Positions 18,265-26,873 of a DNA stretch of 64,000 nucleotides are shown here, in pieces (position 1 is the stretch's first letter; each line of letters opens with the position of its first letter). The translations under genes were made by a program, and so were the position numbers. The notes under the pieces are model-generated. The model did not search any database. It had not been told where the DNA came from and saw only the letters and a list, made by a program, of their open reading frames with translations. Source of the DNA: Paenibacillus sp. EZ-K15 (GTDB lineage: Bacteria; Bacillota; Bacilli; Paenibacillales; Paenibacillaceae); contig NZ_PDHM01000027.1 in the NCBI RefSeq assembly GCF_002573715.1, forward strand, positions 1 to 64,000. The letters are read 5' to 3'.

Positions 18265-19665
18265 TCAGTATGCGTTCTTGAATCCGTTGCGGATCGTGCG
18301 CAGAATGATTTTGATATCAAACAGAATGGACCAATTCTCAATGTAGAAAATATCGTGCTTGATCCGTTCCTCAATCGAAGTATCCCCACGCAGGCCGTTG
18401 CTCTGCGCCCATCCCGTGATGCCCGGGCGTACGTGGTGTTTCACCATGTACTTTGGAATTTCCTCTTTGAACTGTTCAACATAATAAGGTCGCTCCGGCC
18501 TAGGGCCTACCACGCTCATATGACCGAACAGGACATTGAAGAACTGAGGCAGCTCATCCAGACTGGTCTTCCGAAGAAAAGAGCCGAACTTGGTGCGGCG
18601 CGGATCATTTTCCACGGTCCAGCCCGTATCCGATGCCCCTTCCGGCAGCGGCTTCATAGAGCGAAATTTATACATATAAAAGTTCCTGCGGTTCAGCCCG
18701 ACCCGCTCCTGCTTGAAAATGACAGGGCCTCGGGAAGTCAAACGAATCCCTAGGTAAATCCCGATCATCACCGGCAAGGTAAGGATAATCGCCACTAACG
18801 AGAATACGATATCAAACGCTCGCTTAAACAGCCGGTTTGCCGCTAGATCCAGCGGGATATCGCGCACGTTGATCATCGGCATCCCCGCAAAGTTATCAAA
18901 CACCGGCCGTGCCGGGAGGTAGTCGAAAAAGTCCGGGATAATCAGCGTCCGCACACCGGCTTTTTCACAAGCGGCAATGATCTCCGGGTACTTGTGGTGC
19001 GCATTTAGCGGAAGTGCTAGTACGACCTCATCGACGAGATTTTCGTTCAGCACCTTATGTAGATCGCTGACCGACCCGAGAATAGGTTTAAGCCGTCTAG
19101 CTTCGATCTCGTCCCACTGCTGGTAATCATCCAGGAAACCGATGACTTCATACCCGAGCTCCGGGTATTGCTTCAGATTTTTGAAGAAGCGCTTACCCAG
19201 CGTACCTGCGCCCACGATGAGCACGAATTGGCGATTGTAGCCTTTTTCCCGAAAATGTTTTAGGGATTTCTTTAGGAAATAACGGTATAGAATAATGAAG
19301 GCTACGTTTAGAATCATGTAGATGGCGAGATACCAACGAGAGATATTCACCTCTTTAACAAAGAACATAATACTTAAGAGAATGAACATCCCGATAAAAT
19401 GCACCTGGAAGATTTTCATGAATTCGTCGGCAAAGCGCTTTTTCCGCTTCGGTGAGTATAAGGAGATCATGATGCCAACAGCCAAGGCTACTGCGCCGTA
19501 AACGAAACTCCACAAAGTATAGGTTTCAAGAGGGAGCGGCTCTTCGTACGGAAACCAACTGCTCTCAAACTTGATCCACCAAGCGAACAGAAAGGCCAGC
19601 TGTATAAAGGCAAAGTCAGTTAACATGTACAATTTGGTCAAAAACCCCTGATTCTGACGGATCAT
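18265..19665 (-). CDS. initiating polyprenyl-phosphate sugar phosphotransferase (WbaP/WcaJ/WsaP type)
   Basis: Polyisoprenyl-phosphate hexose-1-phosphate transferase of 466 aa that loads the first sugar phosphate onto undecaprenyl phosphate. Four N-terminal membrane segments (about 10-130) precede a Rossmann-like CoA-binding-type domain (LIVGAGTLGKRF). A membrane re-entrant helix leads to the catalytic core with KRAFDIVFSL, GPVIFKQERVGLN, YKFRSM, DELPQFFNVL, GHMSVVGPRPERPY and the end RPGITGWAQ. Donor is probably UDP-glucose or UDP-galactose. Its ATG overlaps the stop of the upstream GT2 gene by 4 bp, and GGAGGTG precedes it, so translation is coupled. Confidence 0.92.
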   Translation of the reverse strand: MIRQNQGFLTKLYMLTDFAFIQLAFLFAWWIKFESSWFPYEEPLPLETYTLWSFVYGAVALAVGIMISLYSPKRKKRFADEFMKIFQVHFIGMFILLSIMFFVKEVNISRWYLAIYMILNVAFIILYRYFLKKSLKHFREKGYNRQFVLIVGAGTLGKRFFKNLKQYPELGYEVIGFLDDYQQWDEIEARRLKPILGSVSDLHKVLNENLVDEVVLALPLNAHHKYPEIIAACEKAGVRTLIIPDFFDYLPARPVFDNFAGMPMINVRDIPLDLAANRLFKRAFDIVFSLVAIILTLPVMIGIYLGIRLTSRGPVIFKQERVGLNRRNFYMYKFRSMKPLPEGASDTGWTVENDPRRTKFGSFLRKTSLDELPQFFNVLFGHMSVVGPRPERPYYVEQFKEEIPKYMVKHHVRPGITGWAQSNGLRGDTSIEERIKHDIFYIENWSILFDIKIILRTIRNGFKNAY

Positions 19666-20573
19666 GATTTCACCTCCACTCCACCTGAAGATTGCGTTAT
19701 GGTTGCTTGACGAATAGGCTTAAGCCGGTTCATAAGCAAGGATAAGAGCAATTTCAGACCAACGCCTGCATAGACGGCTCCATTAACGAATATGTTGTAT
19801 TTCTGCCGGTAATGCTTCCGATGAAAAAGAATCATCGCGCGATGGAACTCATAAATAATCTTGAATGGCCTGCGTCGGGCGCTTCCGCCTTTATAATGGA
19901 TAATCTTGGTCCGAGGATAATAGTGAATTCCCCATCCCGCCTGCTTGATGCGATAACACCAGTCGATGTCTTCCCCGTACATAAAAAAGGTTTCATCCAA
20001 GCCACCAACCTGCTCAATCGTCTCGCGGCGTACCAGCATGAACGCACCGACCAAACAATCCACCGGATACTCTACGTCCGGATTCAAATACCCCAGCTGA
20101 TACTGGTTAAACTCCGGCTTGTTCGGGAACAGCTTGCTGAGCCCAAAAGCATAGTAAAAAGAAGCTGAAGGTGTTGGGAATCCTCTTTTGCAGGCCTTAT
20201 CCAGCGAACCGTCCGGGAGGACGATTTTACAGCCAGAAGCACCAATGATCGGATTATAGTCCATAAAAGCGACCATTGTCTGAATCGTATCCTGCTGGAT
20301 AATCGTGTCGGAATTTAGCAGCAGCATATAGCGACCTTCCGCAACTTCCATCCCCTGATTGTTGGCTTTGGCAAAGCCGGTATTCTCCGTGTTCTCGATC
20401 AGCTTGACCTGCGGGAATAACTCTCGGATGGTCTGAACCGAGTCGTCCTTCGAGTTGTTATCTATCAAAATGACTTCGTATGTATAGTCCGTCTCTGATG
20501 CAAACACGGATCGCAAACAGTCCACCGTCAGCTGACAGGTATTGTAGTTCACGATTAAAATGCTTAAATCCAT
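19662..20573 (-). CDS. GT2 glycosyltransferase, probable rhamnosyltransferase
   Basis: A 303-aa GT-A enzyme. The N terminus LSILIVNYNT, EVILIDNNSKD, NTGFAKANNQG and LLLNSDTII (DxD region) match bacterial rhamnosyltransferases of the WbbL/RfbF kind. The FFMYGEDIDWCYR motif contains the ED catalytic-base pair, and a basic C terminus could bind the membrane. With dTDP-rhamnose genes nearby, early chain rhamnosylation is a reasonable guess. GGAG lies 12 bp before the ATG. It is followed directly by the initiating transferase. Confidence 0.85.
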   Translation of the reverse strand: MDLSILIVNYNTCQLTVDCLRSVFASETDYTYEVILIDNNSKDDSVQTIRELFPQVKLIENTENTGFAKANNQGMEVAEGRYMLLLNSDTIIQQDTIQTMVAFMDYNPIIGASGCKIVLPDGSLDKACKRGFPTPSASFYYAFGLSKLFPNKPEFNQYQLGYLNPDVEYPVDCLVGAFMLVRRETIEQVGGLDETFFMYGEDIDWCYRIKQAGWGIHYYPRTKIIHYKGGSARRRPFKIIYEFHRAMILFHRKHYRQKYNIFVNGAVYAGVGLKLLLSLLMNRLKPIRQATITQSSGGVEVKS

Positions 20574-20598
20574 TGCATAACGTCTCCTGACAAATATA

Positions 20599-20622
20599 GT
20601 AATCTATCGACATTATAGCATA
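20599..20622. repeat. left copy of a 24-bp direct repeat (candidate att site)
   Basis: This 24-bp sequence starts GTAATCTATCGACATTAT and ends GCATA. It recurs in the same orientation at 23830-23853 with a single difference (A for T). The pair brackets the acyltransferase, the IS200 remnant and the dead integrase. Read on the minus strand it contains the extended -10 TGCTATAAT (TATAAT at 20612-20617), so it also carries the likely promoter of the GT2 gene at 19662-20573. Confidence 0.7.
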
Positions 20623-20785
20623 AATGTAACCGTAGATAATCGTATAACATCGATTCTATAGGTTTTCGCGCTTTCTCCTCCAATTTATATTAATTCAATC
20701 GCTTAACATAGTAAGCGGTCGATTAACGGCAACCGGTTAAATGGTCCACCGAACATAGCATCACTCCTTTCTTGACGAGTTAACA

Positions 20786-21510
20786 ATCATAACCACCCGT
20801 CCAACGGGTGGTTTGCTCTTGGGGCATAACCCCCTGTTGCCAAACTGCGCCTAAAGACGCTAGCCTGACCACAAATCTGTTCAGGCTCAGTGTAATTTGT
20901 CACTTCCACTTACCAGTTATACTGGTTTACTTCTTTTTGCTCCTATTGTTGCTGAATGGATCTTCATACTCTTTTACACTCAGTTTATCTATCGCTTGGT
21001 CATGGGCTTCTTGTTCACGAATGTATTTTGCTACGGTTGCTTCGTTCAAACCCACTGTACTGACATAATATCCTTCTGCCCAAAATTTCCGATTCCCATA
21101 TTTATACTTTAATTTCGCATGCTTCTCAAAGATCATTAGCGCACTTTTCCCCTTCAAATATCCCATGAAGGATGATACTGAAATTTTGGGTGGTATCGCT
21201 ACCAGATGTGTACGTGATCTGGCATCATGTGACCTTCTATGATCTCTACTCCCTTGTACTTACTTAAACGTTTGAAAATTTCGATTAAATCTTTCCTCGC
21301 TTGATTATAGATCTCTTTCCGTCTATACTTCGGGGTGAATACAATGTGGTATTTGCACATCCACTTTGTGTGAGCTAAACTATAGTTCTTGTTTGCCATA
21401 TAAGACCATTCCTTTCACCCCGCCTGAACATCTCAATTCTATCGGGTCTTATTGGTCAAACCCTCGTTCCCTCCACCCGCAAAGCGGGTGGTTTTTTGTT
21501 TCGCGCGTTT
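20786..21510 (-). mobile_element. IS200/IS605-family insertion sequence, IS200-like, inactive
   Basis: Element carrying only a Y1-type transposase gene and no tnpB. Subterminal hairpins typical of the family lie at both sides: ACCACCCGT-CCA-ACGGGTGGT near 20796-20816 and CCACCCGC-AAA-GCGGGTGG near 21475-21493. The exact ends are not fixed because the family makes no target duplication, so these limits are approximate. The transposase reads on the minus strand and is broken by a frameshift. Confidence 0.8.
20927..21399 (-). pseudogene. tnpA: IS200-like TnpA Y1 transposase, frameshifted
   Basis: HUH/Y1 single-strand transposase. The first part (21199-21399) holds MANKNYSLAHTKWMCKYHIV and ends at the HUH motif DHVH. 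The second part (20927-21166) starts in another frame and holds FWAEGYYVSTVG and the expected catalytic Tyr in VAKYIREQ. Between them the reading CACATCTGGTAGCG gives a stop; restoring one base gives a continuous path (DHVH-x-LVAIPPKISVSSF) into the second part. All key motifs remain, so a single 1-nt deletion seems to be the only lesion. Confidence 0.85.
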
Positions 21511-21535
21511 CACGCACTCAACTGGCTAAAGCCTA

Positions 21536-21568
21536 AATAAAAAAGTACGCTTACTCATAAGCGTACTT
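21536..21568 (-). terminator. intrinsic terminator overlapping the acyltransferase stop codon
   Basis: AAGTACGCTTA (21543-21553) and TAAGCGTACTT (21558-21568) form a perfect 11-bp stem with a 4-nt loop. The minus strand then reads TTTTTATTTAGG. The acyltransferase TGA (21555-21557) lies in the loop, so the last codons form the 5' arm. Confidence 0.88.
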
Positions 21569-22676
21569 GAAGTCCTTCCTGATTGATTCTTTTTCTAGCT
21601 GTTATTTTATCTCTAAATCTTAATATCGGCTTCTCATAAAAAAAGTAAATAAGAGATGATATTAGATATGTGGATAGAATTGAAGCAATTAGGTATAAAG
21701 ATTTCACCTCAAATGAAGAGTCTCCAATGTACCTTTGAAGATAGACGAACAGTTCATAGTGTACCAGATAAACTGAGTAACTGGTCACACTTAAAAAATA
21801 AAAAGCCTTTTCTGGGCGCCTGCCTTTGAAAAACGAGTTGAGCTTCTGATCTTCTGAAAGGGTTATCACTAAAAAGCCGGAGCTAACAGAGATCACATTA
21901 AAGAAAATTGTTCGTCCGAACAAGGAATTATTCATCGCTTCTTTCCCGGCATCGAGAACAAAAATATAATATAATACACAAAATAATAGCAAGAATGTTG
22001 TGAGGAGATACATGCAGCTTCTATGCCTCATTAATTTCTCAATAACATGCGGATAATATATTTTGATTCCTGCCAGCAACACACCGAACATTATGCTATC
22101 CAACCGAAGAAATATCTGTTTTCGAACGCCGTAATCCCAATTTGGGTTTATCGTTAGTACATAATAAAACCTTGCGATGGTTACGACCAAAATAACTAAG
22201 CAACAAATGACAAAAAAGGTTGTTCTTGAGTTATTCCTCGTTATAAGCAAAGCTATCATAAATAACGGCGGTATCAACAAATAAAACCACTCTTCTATCG
22301 ATAAGCTCCATGAAACCGGCATAAATCCCAAATGCATCTCATTAAAGTTCTGGAGAAATATTAAATTTGTCCAGTTAGGATGCTTTCCTACTATTATGAT
22401 GAGAAGAACCATAATCAAGAAATAAACAGGAAGCGTCCGGAACCATCTTCTTTGATAAAAAACAAATAACGGTTTAAAAGAATTTTGCGGTAGCACATCT
22501 TTAATTATGATGCGGCCAATTAAATAACCACTTAATACAAAGAAAATTTCTACACCAATCAAACCGTTATAAGACAACCATTGAAGATCGTACTCTCCAA
22601 AAAATATGCGACTATGGCTAATTAAGACCATAATTATTGCTATGCTTCGTACTACATCGAGACCGAAATTGCGCAT
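21555..22676 (-). CDS. acyltransferase family 3 membrane protein (OafA/YrhL-like)
   Basis: O-acyltransferase of 373 aa with about ten membrane segments. It starts with GLDVVRSIAIIMVLISHS, holding the conserved R and H of family 3. FFVLSGYLIGRI, RRWFRTLPVYF and VSWSLSIEEWFYLLIP follow, all hallmarks of the family. It probably O-acetylates a surface sugar. AAAGGAG precedes the ATG at 22676. The gene lies between the two 24-bp repeats, so it may be cargo of the decayed integrative element rather than an original member of the glycan cluster. Confidence 0.88.
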   Translation of the reverse strand: MRNFGLDVVRSIAIIMVLISHSRIFFGEYDLQWLSYNGLIGVEIFFVLSGYLIGRIIIKDVLPQNSFKPLFVFYQRRWFRTLPVYFLIMVLLIIIVGKHPNWTNLIFLQNFNEMHLGFMPVSWSLSIEEWFYLLIPPLFMIALLITRNNSRTTFFVICCLVILVVTIARFYYVLTINPNWDYGVRKQIFLRLDSIMFGVLLAGIKIYYPHVIEKLMRHRSCMYLLTTFLLLFCVLYYIFVLDAGKEAMNNSLFGRTIFFNVISVSSGFLVITLSEDQKLNSFFKGRRPEKAFYFLSVTSYSVYLVHYELFVYLQRYIGDSSFEVKSLYLIASILSTYLISSLIYFFYEKPILRFRDKITARKRINQEGLQVRL

Positions 22677-22815
22677 CCTTATACTCCTTTAAGTTTTACA
22701 GAATATTTATATTATAAGGAATATAAGAATATGTTGCTATACAAATAACTAATCAGTTAACGAGTAACAGCTCCCATCAAGACAAGCAACTCGGCGCCCT
22801 CTTTGCGATTGTTTT

Positions 22816-22920
22816 TTATGACTTGCCTTTCACGATGATCTGAAACGTTGGCTTCTTCGTTGGAACATACTCATGCGGCTCGTACCAGTTGATCCCACGA
22901 CGGGGAAACGAAGACAGATT
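22816..22920 (-). pseudogene. unidentified C-terminal coding remnant
   Basis: A minus-strand frame ending at TAA 22816-22818 reads like the end of a real protein, with FPRRGINWYEPHEY followed by VPTKKPTFQIIVKGKS. No start codon or upstream part is found, and it runs into the integrase remnant. The family is not recognised. It may be the tail of a gene cut off when the element inserted or decayed. Confidence 0.35.
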
Positions 22921-23759
22921 CGGCGCCGAGGGGATACAAAAAAAAGAAGCTTACGATCGAGCAAAAGCGGTGGTTGATGCTTTAAAAAACACGGAATCAA
23001 TCATAGAAAAGTAAAAAAACAGACCTTCGAAATAGTTTCTAAATACTGGTTTAAGGTTTAAAATCCAAACACGGAGTGAAAAAACATTAAACTTCGCGAA
23101 GAAACACTACAAGCACTTTACCGCTATATCGCTAGCATACAAATTGGCAATATTACCCACGAGGATCATCAAAAACAGTGTTGCTAATATGGTATATAAA
23201 AATGCAATCAGAGGAAAATTGAGGAAAGACAATCCATGTTATGGGGCAGAAATCCCAACCAAAATCCTGACAGTAGAGGAAAACGAAAACGAGGCGATTT
23301 AAGAAAAATATTTCGAGAGAAAGGAACGGAGGAATATCTAAATACCACAGTCGAATTAAGCGATCATCAAAAGACTTCCATATTCTATCTACTCGCATTT
23401 TCGGGGATGAGGGTAGGAGAGTCATGTTCATTAAAATGGCCTTGGAAAATTGAATTTAGCAGAGACAATGGTTACTCCCTTCTTCCTATCGATGTCTACC
23501 GTACATGAAGCAAATTTTAGCTAAGACCAAAATAACTAAGAATGCGTCGCCCCATATCTTTCGACACACATATATAAGTCTTCTGGCAGAAGCAGGGGTG
23601 GATTTAAAAACAAAAATGCAGCGTGTTCGACATACTGATGTGAAAACTACATTAAAGATCTAAACGAATGTGACTGAGAAGATGAAAGAAAACGCAAATA
23701 ATAAAATCAATATTCATTATGCAGACATTTTGAAAATATCGACTTTTCAGGAAAAGTGA
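22920..23759 (+). pseudogene. int: decayed tyrosine recombinase (phage/ICE-type integrase)
   Basis: Fragments of one integrase lie in shifting frames. The N-terminal arm/core-binding part reads KKEAYDRAKAVVDALKN and KKQTFEIVSKYWFK, then LREETLQALYRYIASI. The catalytic domain has FYLLAFSGMRVGESCSLKW (Arg I), HIFRHTYISLLAEAGVDL (HxxR) and MQRVRHTDVKTTLKI. At the place of the catalytic Tyr (usually IYTHVTEKM) the codon is TAA (23661-23663), so the reading is I-stop-TNVTEKM. Several other stops and frameshifts are present. The gene ends about 70 bp from the right 24-bp repeat. Confidence 0.85.
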
Positions 23760-23780
23760 TTTTTCTACAGAAAAACACAA

Positions 23781-23822
23781 CCCAAGAATGCCCGTATCAC
23801 TGCGATTACGGGCGTTCTTGGG
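23781..23822. terminator. long hairpin between integrase remnant and repeat
   Basis: CCCAAGAATGCCCGTA and TTACGGGCGTTCTTGGG form a stem of about 17 bp with one mismatch and a short loop. The minus strand continues TTGTGTTTTTC, so it could terminate the GT2 transcript from 23915-24844. It could also be part of the integrative element's end. Confidence 0.5.
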
Positions 23823-23829
23823 TGTCCAT

Positions 23830-23853
23830 GTAATCTATCGACATTATTGCATA
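23830..23853. repeat. right copy of the 24-bp direct repeat (candidate att site)
   Basis: It matches 20599-20622 at 23 of 24 positions in the same orientation. It lies next to the 3' end of the integrase remnant, where an attachment site is expected, and about 60 bp downstream of the neighbouring GT2 gene's stop codon. Confidence 0.7.
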
Positions 23854-23914
23854 GTTCATGGAGAAAGAAGAAATATCAAGGAATAAGTTTGCTCTGCCTT
23901 ATTTCATTTAACTC

Positions 23915-24844
23915 TCATATAAACCCGATCAAAATAAAAAACTTGAACAACAAACTCTCTGCCTTGGATTGTCTGTACAATTTGCTCTTACGCGCATATT
24001 GTAATCGATCGATGTATCTTACGCGAGATGCAAGAAATAACTCCAGCTGTACTTTCTGTTCGCCAGTCAATCGCGATCCATAGATTCGATCAAATTCGCT
24101 TGCTTGTTTATGCAACAAATCTTTGCCTGTATGTCTCTTAAAACTGGCCCATTTGCTCTTCAACTTACCCACGATAGAGTTGCTGCCCCCTACCACATTG
24201 TTATTGTGCTGACGATATAACATGGATGGCTTGTTATCGTAGATTACAGTTCCAAATGCGGAAACGAGCAGGTAGAACCACCAATCGTGCATAAGAACCT
24301 TTTGACTGTCAACCGATCTACTATTTATAAACAGGTTTCTTGCCGATCGATTCATCGTGATTGTCGCGCCAATGGCAATGTTTTCGTATAACGCATTGAA
24401 GAAAGAGGGTTCCTGAGCAGGAGGCTTTGGCCATACACCTTTCCTGTTTAACTCGTCATCCGTAAGGTAGGTCGATGTAAATACCATCGCCGGTACTTCC
24501 GTATATATAGAGGAATCTAGGCGGGCTATAGCATGCTCTACCTTATGATCAAGCCACACGTCATCCTGGTCGCAAAAACAGTAATAATCAGCCTCAGCGT
24601 CTGCAGCACGCAGAAGTTCAAAGAAACTGGACACAACGCCAACATTCGTTCCTTTTATGAGCTTGATCTTATGGGGATGTAATTTGATTAATTGTTCGAG
24701 AACTTGAATTGTTTGATCCGCGGATCCATCGTCTCGTATCAAAATCGAAATGGAGGGGTGTGTCTGATTGAGAAGGCTCTGGATTTGTTCAGATATATAC
24801 CGTTCGCCGTTATAGGCGGATAGTAACACTTGCACTTTATTCAT
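23915..24844 (-). CDS. GT2 glycosyltransferase
   Basis: GT-A fold enzyme of 309 aa. KVQVLLSAYNGERYISEQI, ILIRDDGSADQT, GTNVGVVSSF and YYCFCDQDDVWLDHKV (DDxW after the DxD region) match the rhamnosyltransferase-type GT2 group of streptococcal and lactococcal rhamnose clusters. The C-terminal 100 residues are basic. The ATG at 24844 is supported by TGGAGG upstream; an in-frame ATG 24 bp earlier lacks a site. It lies downstream of rfbD across a terminator hairpin, and its own downstream side is the integrative element. Confidence 0.85.
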   Translation of the reverse strand: MNKVQVLLSAYNGERYISEQIQSLLNQTHPSISILIRDDGSADQTIQVLEQLIKLHPHKIKLIKGTNVGVVSSFFELLRAADAEADYYCFCDQDDVWLDHKVEHAIARLDSSIYTEVPAMVFTSTYLTDDELNRKGVWPKPPAQEPSFFNALYENIAIGATITMNRSARNLFINSRSVDSQKVLMHDWWFYLLVSAFGTVIYDNKPSMLYRQHNNNVVGGSNSIVGKLKSKWASFKRHTGKDLLHKQASEFDRIYGSRLTGEQKVQLELFLASRVRYIDRLQYARKSKLYRQSKAESLLFKFFILIGFI

Positions 24845-24911
24845 AGTGAGGAACCTCCAGAAAAACACATTGGCTTCATACTGTTGTCATTCATTAGAGA
24901 GATAGGCTAAT

Positions 24912-24937
24912 AAAAAACCTGATCCATACAGATCAGG
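24912..24937 (-). terminator. intrinsic terminator after rfbD
   Basis: On the minus strand CCTGATC and GATCAGG form a 7-bp stem around a 6-nt loop, followed by TTTTTTATT. It lies about 20 bp downstream of the rfbD stop codon and would separate the rfb genes from the next GT2 gene. Confidence 0.85.
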
Positions 24938-24955
24938 CCTCTTACATCGCTGTAT

Positions 24956-25840
24956 TTATTTTAAGTATAGTTTAGGGTGCTGCTTCATATCCAGCATAAA
25001 CTGCTTCAGCCCTTCACGCCAATGTAGCAAATCCTCAAATTGGTTTAGACGGATAGCCAGGTGATCCATCGTTGAATTGGCCGGACGTGGGGCGGGCCGT
25101 GGAAATTCTGCCGTTGTGCAAGGCTGCAATTCAGCGGTTATGGTAAGTCCCAATTGTTCACGAGCCTCTTCAAAAATGGCGCTAGTAAACTCATACCAAG
25201 TACAAGAACCACTGTTGGAGGCATGATATATACCGTATTTTTCAGTGGAAATTAAGTTTATCAAGAACTGCGCCAGATCTACCGTGTAGGTAGGCGAACC
25301 TTTTTGGTCATTAACTACCTTTAACAGCGGTTTTTCTTGTCCTAGACGAAGCATCGTTTTTACAAAGTTGTTGCCATGCAGGCCGAACAACCATGAAGTT
25401 CGCACAATAAACCAACGAGAGCAAAAACTTTGAACTATCTGTTCACCTGCAAGCTTGGACTTTCCATAAACGCTTTGCGGGTCGGGGAAATCATACTCTA
25501 TATATGGCCTTCCGCTCGTACCACTAAAAACGTAATCCGTGCTAATAAATACGATCTTGGCATCAATTTTTTCGGCGGTAAGAGCCATGTTTCTAGTACC
25601 TACTGCATTCACGAGATAAGCACCGTCCACATCCGTCTCTGCAGCATCAACCGCCGTATAAGCTGCACAATGAATGATCCAGTCGGGTCGGTGGGTTGAA
25701 CTTACTTGGAGGCATTGATCTAGGTCCGTTATGTTTAGTTCTTCTCTACCGCAGTTAAAAACTTCATGACCAGCTAGGTTAAATATCCGTGCAATATCCT
25801 GCCCTAGCTGACCATGTGCTCCTGTGATTAATACCTTCAT
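24956..25840 (-). CDS. rfbD: dTDP-4-dehydrorhamnose reductase
   Basis: Last step of dTDP-L-rhamnose synthesis: NADPH reduction of dTDP-4-dehydro-L-rhamnose. The 294-aa length is normal. The N terminus VLITGAHGQLGQDIARIF is the nucleotide-binding GxxGxxG. CAAYTAVDAAETD, FISTDYVFSG and YGKSKLAGEQ (catalytic YxxxK) follow. The ATG at 25840 overlaps the rfbB stop by 4 bp, so the two are translationally coupled. Confidence 0.96.
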   Translation of the reverse strand: MKVLITGAHGQLGQDIARIFNLAGHEVFNCGREELNITDLDQCLQVSSTHRPDWIIHCAAYTAVDAAETDVDGAYLVNAVGTRNMALTAEKIDAKIVFISTDYVFSGTSGRPYIEYDFPDPQSVYGKSKLAGEQIVQSFCSRWFIVRTSWLFGLHGNNFVKTMLRLGQEKPLLKVVNDQKGSPTYTVDLAQFLINLISTEKYGIYHASNSGSCTWYEFTSAIFEEAREQLGLTITAELQPCTTAEFPRPAPRPANSTMDHLAIRLNQFEDLLHWREGLKQFMLDMKQHPKLYLK

Positions 25841-26859
25841 CCGTTCCCACCCAATCGGCTGCCATACTGCTGGGTCATATAATCACGATATGCGCCGGAT
25901 TGAATTCTCGTCCACCACTCTTTGTTGCTCAAATACCACTGAATCGTTTCCTTAATGCCTGTCTCGAAGTTGTGCTTTGGCTTCCAGCCCAGCTCATTCA
26001 TGATTTTTGTAGGATCAATGCCATAACGTCGGTCATGACCTGGACGATCTTCTACGTAAGTAATTAATGACTCCGGCTTACCGAGCTCGTTCAAAATGGT
26101 TTTGACGATATGAACATTGGTACGTTCGTTGTTGCCTCCGATATTATAAACCTCACCAATTTTCCCCTGGTGAATAACCAGATCGATCGCACTGCAATGA
26201 TCCTCGACATACAGCCAATCACGGATATTGAGGCCATCGCCGTAGACTGGCAAAGATTCATCATTTAGGGCACGAGAAATAATCAGAGGGATCAGCTTCT
26301 CAGGGAATTGGTATGGACCGTAATTATTCGAGCAGCGGGTAATGTTAACCGGGAGACCAAAGGTCTCATGATAAGCCCTTACGAGCAAATCGCCGCCTGC
26401 CTTGCTGGCAGAATAAGGACTATTGGGTGCAAGTGGTGTCGTTTCAGAGAACAAACCAGTTTCACCCAAGGACCCATATACTTCATCCGTGGATACTTGA
26501 ACAAATTTGGTCACGCCATATTTTTTGGCTGCATCCAGAAGAACCTGTGTACCCATGACATTGGTGTTCACAAAGATTTCCGGTTCCAGAATACTGCGAT
26601 CTACATGTGATTCTGCCGCGAAATTAACCACCACATCAACGCCTTGTTGGAAAATGCCATCCACCGCTTGTTTATCCGCAATATCTGCCTGGATAAATGA
26701 ATAATTCGGGTGGTTTTGTACCGATTTTAAATTCTCTAAATTCCCTGCATACGTGAGCGCATCCATGTTAATAATCTGATAATTCGGATGCTGCTGAATC
26801 ATATATAAAATAAAGTTACTGCCGATAAAACCGGCACCGCCGGTGATAAGAAGTTTCAT
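25837..26859 (-). CDS. rfbB: dTDP-glucose 4,6-dehydratase
   Basis: Second step of dTDP-L-rhamnose synthesis. It is an extended SDR enzyme of 340 aa with GGAGFIGSNF (NAD+ site), AAESHVDRSI, STDEVYGSL (catalytic region), YSASKAGGDLLVRAY (YxxxK), NYGPYQFPEKLIP and RDWLYVEDHC. GGGGGC precedes the ATG. It lies 14 bp after rfbC and overlaps rfbD. Confidence 0.97.
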   Translation of the reverse strand: MKLLITGGAGFIGSNFILYMIQQHPNYQIINMDALTYAGNLENLKSVQNHPNYSFIQADIADKQAVDGIFQQGVDVVVNFAAESHVDRSILEPEIFVNTNVMGTQVLLDAAKKYGVTKFVQVSTDEVYGSLGETGLFSETTPLAPNSPYSASKAGGDLLVRAYHETFGLPVNITRCSNNYGPYQFPEKLIPLIISRALNDESLPVYGDGLNIRDWLYVEDHCSAIDLVIHQGKIGEVYNIGGNNERTNVHIVKTILNELGKPESLITYVEDRPGHDRRYGIDPTKIMNELGWKPKHNFETGIKETIQWYLSNKEWWTRIQSGAYRDYMTQQYGSRLGGNG

Positions 26860-26873
26860 CCGATTGTTGCCCC

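Noticed and set aside
18089..18346. 85-codon plus-strand frame before the initiating transferase
   Set aside because: It runs through the intrinsic terminator and into the opposite-strand coding region, has no ribosome binding site and no protein-like character.
20786..21510. Possible omega-RNA/TnpB system with the IS200-like element
   Set aside because: No tnpB-like frame is present within or beside the element.
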